Program-made: the position numbers and the translations under genes
Shown here: positions 12,486 through 22,880 of the stretch, piece by piece
How positions within the stretch are numbered: position 1 is the stretch's first letter
How the letters are laid out: each line of letters starts with the position of its first letter
Origin: Larix kaempferi
Taxonomy: Eukaryota; Streptophyta; Pinopsida; Pinales; Pinaceae
Reading direction: 5' to 3'
NCBI GenBank assembly: GCA_027924585.1
Contig: BSBM01000964.1
Coordinates: forward strand, 5,728,501-5,792,500
DNA length: 64,000 nucleotides
The notes under the pieces: generated by a model
What the model was told of the DNA's origin: nothing
What the model saw: only the letters and a program-made list of their open reading frames with translations
The model's database searches: none

Positions 12486-13246
12486 GTCTAGCTTGAGCTG
12501 CCTTCAAATTTTGCTGCACTTGTTTCACAGTTAGCTCCATATCTATTAACAATTCAGGACTTAACATCAGTTTATCAATTGGACTACTCTAAGAAACTGG
12601 AGTGTTGCATTTACGTCCATAAAGTATTTCAAATGGACTCATCTTAGCAGAAGTTTGAAAATTGTTATTATAAGCAAACTCAACTAAGTGTAAATAGTCT
12701 TCCCATTTTCCAGTTTTATCCATAACATACATTCTAAGAATGTATTCTAAAATATGATTAACTCTTTATATCTGTTAGTTTGAGGGTGAAAAGATGTATT
12801 AAAATTCAGTTTAGTATCTAACCCCTTAAACAAATCTTTCCAAAAATTACCTGTAAACTTTGTATCTCTGTGAGAAACATATATTTTAGGCACACCATGA
12901 ATAACTTGTCAACCACAACCATTATAGAATCATTTTGTTTATTATTTCTAGGAAAACCAGTTATGAAATCCATACTAATAACTTCCTATTTCCATTCTGG
13001 AATGGGTAAGGGCTGCAATAAACCTGCTGGATGTTGATGTTCAGTTTTCACTTGCTAAAATTCCATGCACTTAGCTATGTATTCAACAACTTCATTCTTC
13101 ATATTAGGCCAATAATATTCTTCCTTTAACATTGTAATCATTTTCTGGTAACCAGGGTGTCCTGAATAAGGTGTTTTATGCATTTCATTCACAATTAACA
13201 TCTTTACTTCCCCAGAATTTGCCACATACAATCTGTCCTTATACAT
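12486..13246 (-). pseudogene. Gypsy integrase region, unit 2
   Basis: Same H2C2 zinc domain (HKTPYSGHPGYQK, YYWPNM) and degenerate core as unit 1. The stop after CMEF and the apparent core deletion are shared. Confidence 0.8.
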
Positions 13247-13255
13247 TAATAATGT

Positions 13256-14552
13256 ATTTCTACTAAATTTAAAATATGCTTTTACTTTCCTTTGTTCATT
13301 TTCTGTTGTTTTAACCTTTATTTTCTGATATTGATCATCATTACTTGTTGCTCTTAGTATTTCAACTTATAAATCAACTTTGTAACTATTATTTGCAGCC
13401 ATAAATAACATGTTAGCACAACATCTTAAAGCATCCACTACCTTATTTTCTTTCCATTTAATATGTTTTATCTCAAAATCATATTAGCTCAGAAAGGACA
13501 ACCATTTGGCTTGTCTTGCATTCAAATTTTGTTGATAAAAAAGATACTTTAGACTTACATTATCTGTTTTTAATAGGAATCATCTACCAATCAAATAATC
13601 ATGCCACATTTTTAGTGCATGAATTATATCAGCCAATTCCCAATCATGAGTTGCATAGTTTCTTTCGTGTTCTTTTAATTTTCTTGACTCATAAGCTACA
13701 ACGTAGTTATCTTGCATTATTACCCCTCATAATCCTACCTTGCATGCATCCGTACAAACGATAAACTCTCTATAAGGATCTGCAATCTTAAGAATAGGAG
13801 CTATTGTTAACAAATGTTTTAGTTTTTTAAAACTTTCTTCACATTTATTATTCCATTCAAATTTCTTCCCTTTCTTTTCTAAAGAAGTTATAGGATAAGC
13901 AATTTTTGAAAACCCTTCAATAAATTTTCTGTAATAATTAGTTATTCCCATGAATGATCATATGTTAGATACGTCTTTAGGTACTGCCATTCCATAAGTG
14001 CTTTTAGTTTATCAGGATCAACCGATATACCTTCCTTAGTTATTACATGCCCTAATTATTGAATCTTATCCTTAAAGAAATCGCATTTGCTGAACTTTAC
14101 ATAAAGTTCTTATTTTCTTAATACTTGTAGTACAATTCTTAAGTGTTCTTCATGTTCTTGTTCATTGTTAGAATAAATTAATATATCGTTGATAAATACA
14201 ACTAGTAATTTATCGAAGTATTTACTTAACACATTGTTCATTAAACACATAAATATTGCTGGTGCATTTGTCAACCCAAAAGGCATTACAACAAATTCAT
14301 AATGACCATACCTGGTCCTAAAAGCAATTTTATAAATGCCTTCATCTTTTACTCTTACTTGGTGATATCTCGATCACAAATATATCTTAGAAAAGATAAA
14401 TGCTCCTCTAAATTGATCGAATAGATCATCAATTCGGGGTAATGGGTATTTTTTTTAATTGTCATCTTGTTTAATTGTCTATAGTCAATACAAAATCTTA
14501 AAATGCCATCTTTCTTTTTAATAAAAATTACTGGTGCTCCCCAAGGGGACAC
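13256..14552 (-). pseudogene. Gypsy RT and RNase H, unit 2
   Basis: Copy of 5830-7126 with [15 protein letters not shown], the altered FINDIL box, NYYRKFIEGFSKIA and the RNase H remains. Confidence 0.85.
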
Positions 14553-14732
14553 ACTTTATTGTATATACTTTTTGTCAATTAATTCTTGAATTTGAGATTT
14601 TAATTCATTTAATTCCAAGATGTTCATTCTATAAGGAGACTTCCAAGTTGGTTTTCTCCTGGTATGAGATCGATTGCGAAATCTATCTCTCTTTTAGGAG
14701 GCAGTCCTGGAACTTCTTCAGGAAATACATCC

Positions 14733-15236
14733 TTAAATTCCTTTATTATTGGAATTCCATTTAATATCAAGTTTATCACTTTTATCTCTGTCATTTAATA
14801 TGTGAACAACAAAAACTTTGCAACCTTTTCTAACAGATCTTTTCATTTGTAAAGTAGATATTTCTCTTATCGTAGCTTTTCTATGAATTCCTTTCACTAT
14901 AACATATTTATTTTCTTCAGCTTTGCATGTAAAAGATTTTTCATACCAATTCAAAATCACTTTATGTTTATCTAACCAATCCATTCCTATTATCATGTCA
15001 TTGGATCCTAAATGTAAAACATTCAAATATGCATGTGTTTTCATGGCATTCATGTAAAATTCATAGTTTTCAACAAAACTAGTTACTTTCCTTTTTGTGC
15101 ATGTAGCTAACTAAACTAACCATGATTTATCTAATTTACTTTGTTGAAGTTTACATGCATCTACCGTTCTAGGAGATATATAACTTAAACTTGCACCTGG
15201 ATCTATCAACATAGAAATAGAATTATCTTGTAGCAT
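14733..15236 (-). pseudogene. Gypsy retropepsin region, unit 2
   Basis: Copy of 7307-7810 with the DPG triplet and NDMIIGMDWLDKH. Confidence 0.8.
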
Positions 15237-15239
15237 ACC

Positions 15240-15779
15240 TTATATTTCGATTATTGTTGATTGATGTTCTTTTTGTCGATTCTCCAATGTTGCACTGATC
15301 CTTGGTATACTTCTTGCCACATGGCCTATAGTATCATCTTCGTGTATAGAATGTATATTATTAACAATATTTATTTTCTTTGGACAATCTTTAAAGTAGT
15401 GTAGTTCACCACACTCCCAACATTTTAAAGGACCTCTTGGATTATTAACTTTGTAATACGTAGTAGATGTATCTCTTCTTGTATTATTTAGCGCATTTTG
15501 AGGTCTGTTTCTGAAATTATTATTTTGATAATTCTTATGATTATTTCCAACGCTTTTGAAAAATTTATTAACTCTTTTCTTTTGGTAAAAGGTGTTTCCC
15601 TTCAAAGATGTAAATTATCTCTCTTGTTTTTATTTTGATCAAAACAAAAATTTGCTTTTCTCATTGCATCTTCTAACATTTTTGTATTGTCATACTCAAT
15701 CCTCTCTTTATAAATAACAGGAAAACAACTTATAAATCTTTGTACTTTTGGTTTTTCTTCAGTAATGTAATGCAAATAA
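15240..15779 (-). pseudogene. Gypsy gag 3' part, unit 2, cut by CACTA
   Basis: Zinc knuckle CWECGELHYFKDC retains the last Cys. The gag text next to the insertion is ITEEKPKVQRFISC. The base triplet TAA at 15777-15779 is the left copy of the target duplication; the right copy is at 47264-47266. When the insertion and one TAA are disregarded, the frame runs on into 47267 with no frameshift or stop at the join. Confidence 0.88.
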
Positions 15780-15806
15780 CACTAGTACAAAATGAGAGAT
15801 AAGTGA
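15780..15806 (+). repeat. Left 27-bp terminal inverted repeat of CACTA-like element
   Basis: Starts CACTAGTACAAAATGAGAG and matches the reverse complement of 47237-47263 at all 27 positions. It is followed by a run of A and CGACCAAAA, also mirrored near the right end. Confidence 0.92.
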
Positions 15807-16180
15807 TAAAAAAAACGACCAAAATCCGCATATAAATGACCACTTTTGAGTTGGTGACCACTGCTAGAAAATTAGTGGCCATATATCACGCGACCAAAAA
15901 TGTGGTCATATTAAGCTTGGTTATTTATAGCTTATCTTGTGGTCATATATTTGGTCGTATATTTGGTCATTAATTGTCACAATTAATGACCACATTTTTT
16001 GTGACGTGATAAATGGCCACTAATTTGCTACCAACGATCGCCAACTCAAAAGTGGTCATTTATATGCATACTTTGGTCATTTGTTTCGTCACTTATCTCT
16101 CACGTTGTACCGGTGGTCGTTTATATGCAAATTTTGGTCATTTTTTTAGTCATTTATCTCTTTTTAGTGGTTTCAGAATA
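15780..16180. repeat. Fold-back subterminal region, left
   Basis: Bases 15780-16115 form an imperfect palindrome: CATATAAATGACCACTTTTG (about 15829-15848) is mirrored by CAAAAGTGGTCATTTATATG (about 16047-16066). A second inverted terminus (16089-16115) matches the TIR at 23 of 27 positions. There is no TAA after 16115, so this is better read as subterminal repeat structure than as a separate 336-bp MITE. Confidence 0.65.
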
Positions 16181-16185
16181 TAAAT

Positions 16186-16256
16186 AGGGCACAGTGGAAT
16201 CGAACCACCAACCTCCTTCCTATAAGGCAGCTGCTCTACCATTGAGCTAGCACCCT
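16186..16256 (-). tRNA. tRNA-like sequence, probably a pseudogene (Ile-UAU by loop position)
   Basis: The minus strand folds with an acceptor stem AGGGTGC/GTGCCCT (7 pairs, two wobble), D stem GCTC/GAGC and T arm GGTGG-TTCGATT-CCACT. Internal promoter boxes are intact (TAGCTCAATGGTAGAGC and GGTTCGATTCC). The anticodon stem GCTGC/GAAGG pairs poorly. The loop CTTATAG would give anticodon UAU. I call it a degenerate tRNA or tRNA-derived fragment inside the CACTA insert. Confidence 0.55.
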
Positions 16257-16374
16257 TAAATAGAATTCCTTATGGATTGATATGAGAATAAAATTTCCAA
16301 CTAAATAAATGCCTGCAGCCATGAAGAAAAATGCCCGCTGGCATGATTAAAAATGCCCGCCAGATTATGGAAAA
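16257..16374. other. CACTA interior, short non-coding spacer
   Basis: No gene is visible. It contains repeated ATGCCCGC motifs (16331-16360). The last five bases, GAAAA, are the left target duplication of Copia-1. Confidence 0.5.
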
Positions 16375-17077
16375 TGTTAGAACATTTTTACACCTATGTA
16401 CATTAATCATTTATTAATTGATGATTAATTAGCCCAAGTGATTAATGATTACATCCCTAAGTTGATTAGATTGGTAAATGGTCAAACTGTCTTGAACTAG
16501 TTAGCAATGCGAACAAGTGCTGAGTCAAACCAGCTGTTTGGAGCGCTCCCCAGGGCAATTAATGCATTCAGCATGCCTAGAGTGCCCTCCTCAGGTCAAT
16601 TAATGCACTCAGCATGCTTCTCTTCTACCTAGGGCGCATTTACTCAGTTTGTGGACAATCTTGCCAACTTTGTCATAATTTTGGCCAATTTTAGCTACCA
16701 AACCTCTAACCAACCAGTTTCTTCACATGTGTGAGGTCACATGGGCCTGTCCAGTCATTCCTAGCATTCACACAGCTGATTCGAACCAGTTTGGGATGGT
16801 TTGGGATATTTTGGTCAACCTAGGGGGGTTTGAGCTATTTCTAAGCTAGATCAGTGTGAACACTCCAGATGGATTCGAATTCTTCCAGATTTGTATATAT
16901 GAGTGTTCTTAACCTATGTTAAGGTTGGACAGTTAATAATATTGACATTATTCACCCATCTTATGTGTATTGTTCTTCATTCATTTAAATTTTTATGCTA
17001 TTCTTGCAAATGTTGTGCAATCTTTCACTAGTGAGGAATCCATAGTAGCTAGGTTCTGCTGTGATTGAGATTTTACA
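16375..17077 (+). repeat. Copia-1 5' LTR
   Basis: 703 bp with TG...CA ends. A TATA box candidate (TATATAT, 16894-16900) lies in the second half. The reversed solo LTRs at 4367 and 11793 are diverged relatives. Confidence 0.95.
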
Positions 17078-17090
17078 TGGTATCAGAGCT
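17078..17090 (+). promoter_or_regulatory. Copia-1 primer binding site
   Basis: TGGTATCAGAGCT abuts the 5' LTR. It is the standard match to the 3' end of plant initiator-methionine tRNA. Confidence 0.85.
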
Positions 17091-17299
17091 CTTGGAGCTA
17101 GAATTCGAACCAGCAAGACTGTTGTAGTGGATTGCCAGAAGCAGTGGAGAAACCACATAATTCCTGAGGCCATTGCCTTGAGCTTACTGGAGAAATCTAG
17201 TGGCTCCTCTCAGGTGTGATGCTCTCCCGAATGCACCCACTATCCATACAGGGTTCAAATCTGTTAGTGTAGATCCCTCCTGAGTGATTTGAGAGTTGT

Positions 17300-18805
17300 T
17301 TGCAGGTATTGAAGATCAACATTGTCAGCAAGTGCGAATTGCAACAGAGGAGAATGGAGCCATCTCACCCAAATGTGCTCACTCCCTTCAACTATTTCGA
17401 TTGGAAGGCAGAAATGGTGATTTTGCTGAGATCTAAGGGTCTCTACAGAATTACGATGGGCACTGAGGTTGAGCCAAACTCAGCTGTGGAGAAATCCAAT
17501 TTTTTTAACAGAATGGATGAGGCATTTGGCCTCCTTTGTCTCAGCATTTCGAGAGACCTCCTGTTTCATGTAGAAAGTCTAGCAACTCCAAATGAAGTGT
17601 GGCTCAAGCTTGAGACACTGTTTGGAAAGACTGACGAGATGAGAGGCCACCAGCTCGAAAATGAGCTTGTCTCACTGAGCCCAGGGAATTTCGATTCCAT
17701 CCAGGACTTCTTCACCAAGTTCAAGAACTTGGTATTGCAGATCAGACAATGTGGCATAGAGAAGAAAGAAGAACAGTTGGTGTTGTCCATTCTCTCCAAA
17801 TTGGGTTCTGAATACTCAGTTTTTGTGTCTTCCTTCAACTCCACAAGGCTCACAGTTAGAGGTTGGAAGATGCCATCTTTGGCTGACTTCATGGATATGC
17901 TAACTCAAGAGCAAGACAAGCTGGTCTTGATGGGCTCCATCAAGCAAAAAGATCAAGTTCTTGCAGCTGGAGATTCGAAATGTGGAAGAGGCATGCAAAA
18001 ACCCAAGGGGTCGAAACCTCAAGAGAAGAAGAGGAAGGATGAGAGGCCCAAATCCTCTGAGGGGGTTTCGAATCCTATCAAGAACAAGGGAAAGAAGGCT
18101 AAGAAGACAAAATGTAGCTACTGTCAAAGAGGTTTTCATCCAGAGAGCTCATGCATGAAGAAAACCATAGACACCATGACCCATCTCCTACAGAAAAATA
18201 ATATTCCTCTTCCTGAAAGTTCCAAGAAGAGGGAGTGCGTTTCTGAAGACAAGGAGAGCTGCCATGCTTTGGTGGCTAGCTCATCTCATTCACCTTTGTT
18301 CATCATTGATTCAGGTGCCTCAAGGCACATGGCTTCCTCAAGAGACTCGTTTTCTGAACTTGCTCCCTACAGTGGCCTCTCAATTCGAATGGGAGATGAC
18401 TCAGAAATCCCTGCTCATGGCATTGGGAAAATCTCTATGGAGAATGGCTTCTTCTCCAATGTGCTGTATGTGCAAAATCTTGCAGAAAACTTGCTCTCTG
18501 TATATCAAATGACACATACTGGAGCAGCAAAGAAGGTGGTCTTCACTCAGGATGAAGTGGAGATATCAGAAGTTTCCACCGGGAAAATTGTTGCAAAGGG
18601 TGTTGCAGACCATGACATGAAGATGTACAAGTTCTCCCACTTCCTCGAATTCTCTTCACCAAGTGTGCTTCTGTCATATGGGAATGAGACCAGCAAGCTA
18701 TGGCATCAAAGGTATGGTCACCTAAACTACAGATATCTTCAAGTTTTAAGCAAAGGAAATATGGTAGAAGGGCTGCCACAAATCAGTTTTTCAAGTGGAA
18801 CATGA
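17300..18805 (+). CDS. Copia-1 gag, protease and start of pol (truncated by nonsense codon)
   Basis: A 501-residue frame. Residues ~25-235 resemble the copia gag (UBN2 type). A zinc knuckle CSYCQRGFHPESSC lies at ~271-284 with standard C-X2-C-X4-H-X4-C spacing. The protease motif FIIDSGASRHM is at ~333-345. GAG-pre-integrase (KLWHQRYGHLNYRYL) is near the end. The frame stops at TGA 18803-18805, where relatives have the first Cys of the C-X2-C pair (here stop-K-G-C) in the integrase zinc domain. The same frame continues at 18806. An upstream start at 17354 (MEPSHPN) is an alternative initiation site and perhaps the original one. Confidence 0.9.
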   Translation: MQVLKINIVSKCELQQRRMEPSHPNVLTPFNYFDWKAEMVILLRSKGLYRITMGTEVEPNSAVEKSNFFNRMDEAFGLLCLSISRDLLFHVESLATPNEVWLKLETLFGKTDEMRGHQLENELVSLSPGNFDSIQDFFTKFKNLVLQIRQCGIEKKEEQLVLSILSKLGSEYSVFVSSFNSTRLTVRGWKMPSLADFMDMLTQEQDKLVLMGSIKQKDQVLAAGDSKCGRGMQKPKGSKPQEKKRKDERPKSSEGVSNPIKNKGKKAKKTKCSYCQRGFHPESSCMKKTIDTMTHLLQKNNIPLPESSKKRECVSEDKESCHALVASSSHSPLFIIDSGASRHMASSRDSFSELAPYSGLSIRMGDDSEIPAHGIGKISMENGFFSNVLYVQNLAENLLSVYQMTHTGAAKKVVFTQDEVEISEVSTGKIVAKGVADHDMKMYKFSHFLEFSSPSVLLSYGNETSKLWHQRYGHLNYRYLQVLSKGNMVEGLPQISFSSGT

Positions 18806-21382
18806 AAGGGTTGCATGATTGGGAAGCATCCTGAAAAGAAGTATGACAAAGGGAAGGAAAGGAGGGCTGATCAACCACTTGGGATAGTGCATTCTGATCT
18901 CATAGGGCCACTCCCCACACCCTCCTATGGCTGCAGCAAATATGTGCTCACCTTCATCGATGACTACTCAAGGTACTGCTGGTTATTTTTCCTTAAGCAA
19001 AAATCTGAAGTCTTTGAATGTTTCAAAATTTTTAAGAGCATGGTTGAGAACTTCAGTGGGAAGGCCATGAAGGTTTTGAGGACTGATAATGGCAGAGAGT
19101 ATGTCAATAACAATTTGCAGCAGCTCTGTCAAGAGCATGGCATTCAAATGCAACACTCAGTGCCCTACACACCACAGCAAAATGGTGTTGCAGAGCGCAA
19201 AAATAGAGCACTGAAAGAGATGGCAACTTGCATGTTGCAAGCAAGGGATTTGTCTCCCAAATTATGGGCTGAAGCTATGAATTGTGTAGCATATGTTCAG
19301 AACAGATCACCACACAAAGCATTGCAAGGAATCACTCCATTTGAAGCATGGATGGGCCACAAGCCCAATGTCTCACATTTCAGAATTTTTGGCTCAAGGG
19401 CTTGGGCCAGAATTCCACCGGAGAAGAGAAAGGCCTTGCAGCCCCAAAGCAAGGAGTCAATCATGGTTGGGTATGCAGAGGATTCCAAGGGCTACAATCT
19501 CTTTGATCCATCCACTCACAAAACTTTCATTGAAAGAAGTGTCAAATTCGAAGAGGAAGAATTCTTGCAAGCTAGTGAACAAGGTGATGGGGAATGCTCA
19601 TTCCCTCGTCTTGCTGATGAAGTAAGTAGTGATTCTTTCTCTGATATTTCTGATTCTGATATTGCTGAAGATGATGTTGATATGGATTCTGAACATATCC
19701 CTCCCTCAAGGCCCAAGTGGGAAGAGAAAACAATTCAAAGTGCCGGAGAGCTTGTGGGAGATCCCCAAGATGCTAGGAAAACTAGATCTCAATTTCACAA
19801 TTCCTTTGCATGTGATAATTCTGATCGGAGTGAGGCATGTTATTTGATGGTTGGATCTGATCCAATGTCATATTCAGAAGCATGTACAGACCCAAGGTGG
19901 CAATCAGCCATGCAAGAGGAGATGAACTCACTCCATGAGAACAAAACTTGGGATTTGGTCCCTCTTCCTCCCAAGAGGAAACTAGTGCAATGCAAGTGGA
20001 TTTATAGAACCAAAATTGGATCTGATTGCTCTGATCTGAAGTATAAGGATAGGTTGGTAGCTAAGGGTTACTCTCAGGTCCAAGGAGTGGACTATACAGA
20101 GACATTTGCACCGGTGGCAAAGATGGACTCCATAAGACTAGTTTTGGCCATTGGGGCTTCCAAGCGCTGGGAGATTCATCACATGGATGTAAAAAGTGCC
20201 TTTCTTCATGGGGATCTGAATGAGGAGATATATATGCAGCAGCCTGAAGGTTTTATTTCTGATCATACACTTGTTTGCAGGTTGAACAAGTCACTCTATG
20301 GGCTCAAGCAAGCTCCTAGAGCATGGTATGCAAAAATGGACAATTTTCTGCTATCTTTGGGGTTTGAGAGGTGTAAGTCTGATCCAAATGTGTATATGCA
20401 GCATGTTAGTGATCTGATATTGATTATTGTACTGTATGTTGATGATCTTTTGATCACTGGTAGCTGCACCAAAGAACTTGACTCAGTTAAGAGAGCATTG
20501 CACAGTGCATTCTCCATGACCGATCTAGGATTGCTAAAACAATTTTTGGGTTTGGAGATAGATCAATCTGTGAATGGAATTTCTGTATGTCAGTCAAGGT
20601 ATGCTTCAGATTTGCTGCAGAAATTTAAGATGGCTGAATGTAAGTCTGCAAAATTTCCATTTCTTTCAGGAGTTAAGCTTACAGAATGGGGTTCTTCACC
20701 ACTAGTTGACAGTTCATTGTATAGACAACTAGTTGGGAGTTTGTTGTATCTTACACACTCTCGACCAGATTTGTCTTATGCTGTTGGGGCTGTTGCAAGG
20801 CACATGCAAGAGCCTCATGAGATCCATTGGAAGGCAGCCAAGAGGATCCTTCATTATGTTCAGGGTACTAAGTCATTTGGTATCCATTATGCTGCTGGTT
20901 CATCCCTTGAACTAGTAGGATTTACAGATTCTGATTGGGCCGGCGATTGTATTGATCGGAAGTCAACTTCCGGTTATGTCTTTATGCTTGCACATGGACC
21001 TATATGCTGTTCAAGCAAGAAACAAAGCACTATCTCCTTATCTTCAGCTGAGGCCGAGTACAGGGGAGCAGTTAATGCAGCCACACAATGTGTTTGGTTG
21101 CAAGGTATTCTTGCAGAGTTCGGGACTGTCTTTGATTCACCCACTATTCTTTGGTGTGATAATCAAAGTACAATCAAGATTTCTACAGATCCAGTACAGA
21201 GACAGAGGACCAAGCACATAGAGATACACATGCATTACATTCGGGGTTTGGTGCATGATCGGACCATAGCATTGCAGTATTGCCCATCCAGTGAGCAAAC
21301 TGCTGATATCTTCACCAAGTGTTTTACCGAGAAGACCTTCACTCACCTTAGATCTTTGCTTGGGGTGAGTGATGCATGGTGA
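18806..21382 (+). CDS. Copia-1 integrase, reverse transcriptase and RNase H
   Basis: In frame with the previous segment; the first Met is at 18815. The integrase core shows VHSDLIGP, FIDDYSRY, RTDNGREY and NGVAERKNR (D, D, E region). RT begins near residue 390 (CKWIYRTK) with the catalytic box YVDDLL at about 541 and MDVKSAFLHGD before it. RNase H shows DSDWAGD at about 705, SSAEAEYRG and TKHIEIHMHYI, ending ADIFTKCF. Apart from the nonsense codon at 18803 the coding region is intact, so reactivation by a single read-through is conceivable, but that is inference. Confidence 0.92.
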   Translation, partial: KGCMIGKHPEKKYDKGKERRADQPLGIVHSDLIGPLPTPSYGCSKYVLTFIDDYSRYCWLFFLKQKSEVFECFKIFKSMVENFSGKAMKVLRTDNGREYVNNNLQQLCQEHGIQMQHSVPYTPQQNGVAERKNRALKEMATCMLQARDLSPKLWAEAMNCVAYVQNRSPHKALQGITPFEAWMGHKPNVSHFRIFGSRAWARIPPEKRKALQPQSKESIMVGYAEDSKGYNLFDPSTHKTFIERSVKFEEEEFLQASEQGDGECSFPRLADEVSSDSFSDISDSDIAEDDVDMDSEHIPPSRPKWEEKTIQSAGELVGDPQDARKTRSQFHNSFACDNSDRSEACYLMVGSDPMSYSEACTDPRWQSAMQEEMNSLHENKTWDLVPLPPKRKLVQCKWIYRTKIGSDCSDLKYKDRLVAKGYSQVQGVDYTETFAPVAKMDSIRLVLAIGASKRWEIHHMDVKSAFLHGDLNEEIYMQQPEGFISDHTLVCRLNKSLYGLKQAPRAWYAKMDNFLLSLGFERCKSDPNVYMQHVSDLILIIVLYVDDLLITGSCTKELDSVKRALHSAFSMTDLGLLKQFLGLEIDQSVNGISVCQSRYASDLLQKFKMAECKSAKFPFLSGVKLTEWGSSPLVDSSLYRQLVGSLLYLTHSRPDLSYAVGAVARHMQEPHEIHWKAAKRILHYVQGTKSFGIHYAAGSSLELVGFTDSDWAGDCIDRKSTSGYVFMLAHGPICCSSKKQSTISLSSAEAEYRGAVNAATQCVWLQGILAEFGTVFDSPTILWCDNQSTIKISTDPVQRQRTKHIEIHMHYIRGLVHDRTIALQYCPSSEQTADIFTKCFTEKTFTHLRSLLGVSDAW

Positions 21383-21551
21383 TGATTGGTGTATTTTGAT
21401 ATATGCCACATGTCCATTTTAGAGGGGAGGTTTTATTTCCCATGTGGTTTTCCTCCTTACCTTGGTTACATGGACAAATAAATTTTATGATGTAAAAGGT
21501 GACTTGAGCCTAGTTGCCAAGGCCTTAATTTTTGATATTTCACTAAGTCTA

Positions 21552-21564
21552 GCTTAAGGGGGGG
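21552..21564 (+). promoter_or_regulatory. Copia-1 polypurine tract
   Basis: The purine-rich run AAGGGGGGG immediately precedes the 3' LTR and is the expected plus-strand priming site. Confidence 0.8.
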
Positions 21565-22267
21565 TGTTAGAACATTTTTACACCTATGTACATTAATCAT
21601 TTATTAATTGATGATTAATTAGCCCAAGTGATTAATGATTACATCCCTAAGTTGATTAGATTGGTAAATGGTCAAACTGTCTTGAACTAGTTAGCAATGC
21701 GAACAAGTGCTGAGTCAAACCAGCTGTTTGGAGCGCTCCCCAGGGCAATTAATGCATTCAGCATGCCTAGAGCGCCCTCCTCAGGTCAATTAATGCACTC
21801 AGCATGCTTCTCTTCTACCTAGGGCGCATTTGCTCAGTTTGTGGACAATCTTGCCAACTTTGTCATAATTTTGGCCAATTTTAGCTACCAAACCTCTAAC
21901 CAACCAGTTTCTTCACATGTGTGAGGTCACATGGGCCTGTCCAGTCATTCCTAGCATTCACACAGCTGATTCGAACCAGTTTGGGATGGTTTGGGATATT
22001 TTGGTCAACCTAGGGGGGTTTGAGCTATTTCTAAGCTAGATCAGTGTGAACACTCCAGATGGATTCGAATTCTTCCATATTTGTATATATGAGTGTTCTT
22101 AACCTATGTTAAGGTTGGACAGTTAATAATATTGACATTATTCACCCATCTTATGTGTATTGTTCTTCATTCATTTAAATTTTTATGCTATTCTTGCAAA
22201 TGTTGTGCAATCTTTCACTAGTGAGGAATCCATAGTAGCTAGGTTCTGCTGTGATTGAGATTTTACA
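21565..22267 (+). repeat. Copia-1 3' LTR
   Basis: 703 bp, matching the 5' LTR except at three positions seen by eye. It is followed by GAAAA. Confidence 0.95.
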
Positions 22268-22880
22268 GAAAAGATGCCTGCTAACAGTGTTAGAAGATGC
22301 CCATACGAAAATGTAAGGAGTGAGATATTAACATTGGACACACCAAGCCTGAGTCTCCATATAAATACAAAGTTATGAATAACTGAAAATAAGAAGAGCT
22401 GCCAATCTATCTTAAAATAACTTTTCTCTTTATTTTGATGATTAATTATCATTTAGAGTGCTTTTCTCCGATTCATTTACCGTTAAAATTGTTACATGTA
22501 GGAATTTCCATCATAAAAAATTAGTAAACTATTTTTTTATCCCTTCGGTAGCTTAATTGCAAGCCAATGATCATTATTTTCTAATGTTATATGGGTTTAT
22601 ATTGCATATTTATAAGTTGGATAGTATTCAAAGATTAGGGACACCCCCCCTAATCTACATGCACCAACCCAAATGGAGAGGAGGTTCATCAATGACAAAG
22701 TGGGTGAATTTTCCTATAAGTCGTACTAATTTCCATTGCTGACTTTCATAGGTATGGATCATCATTACAAGTGCGGAAATTAGTGCTAACGGGGAGTAGG
22801 AGTGGGAGGGGATTCCCACGCAACATAGTGTCTGAGTTTACTATAAAAAGATTTTGTGTAGAAAACTATGATGAACATAC
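22268..22880. other. CACTA interior, non-coding
   Basis: No gene is recognized. The stretch lies downstream (minus-strand sense) of the V-ATPase H exons, where the next exon of that gene would be expected but is absent. Confidence 0.5.

Larger units (their letters stand above)
11396..15779 (-). pseudogene. Decayed Ty3/gypsy polyprotein, unit 2
   Basis: Copy of the polyprotein remains at 3970-8353, with the same domain order and nearly all the same stops. The RT box is again FIND and the protease triplet again DPG. Unit-specific changes include Cys in the zinc knuckle (KDCPKK), Ser for Tyr in the protease region (YEKSFTCK) and Phe for Leu in RT (RFCIDYRQL). Gag is interrupted at 15779 by the complete CACTA-like insertion. 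Confidence 0.9.
8635..16056. repeat. Tandem segmental duplication, unit 2
   Basis: Second copy of unit 1. It begins at AATATCTTC with no break in alignment and ends at GTGGT (16056). From there the CACTA subterminal sequence continues into DNA absent from unit 1. The CACTA element and the solo LTR must predate the duplication, because both units share them. Confidence 0.95.
16375..22267 (+). mobile_element. Copia-1, complete LTR retrotransposon
   Basis: A 5893-bp element with 703-bp LTRs (16375-17077, 21565-22267), each TGTTAG...TTACA. The 5-bp target duplication is GAAAA on both sides. The primer binding site TGGTATCAGAGC starts directly at 17078 (initiator-Met tRNA type) and the polypurine tract is at about 21552-21564. 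Gag-pol is on the plus strand in copia order (PR-IN-RT-RH), interrupted by one nonsense codon. I see three LTR differences (T/C near 16600, A/G near 16641, G/T near 16888), so the insertion is young. It lies inside CACTA-interior DNA. Confidence 0.95.

Noticed and set aside
15780-16115. Separate 336-bp MITE insertion
   Set aside because: No TAA duplication after 16115; the gag frame continues only at 47267, so the right boundary is there.
17566-19716. Minus-strand open frames across Copia-1
   Set aside because: Shadows of the real plus-strand gag-pol.
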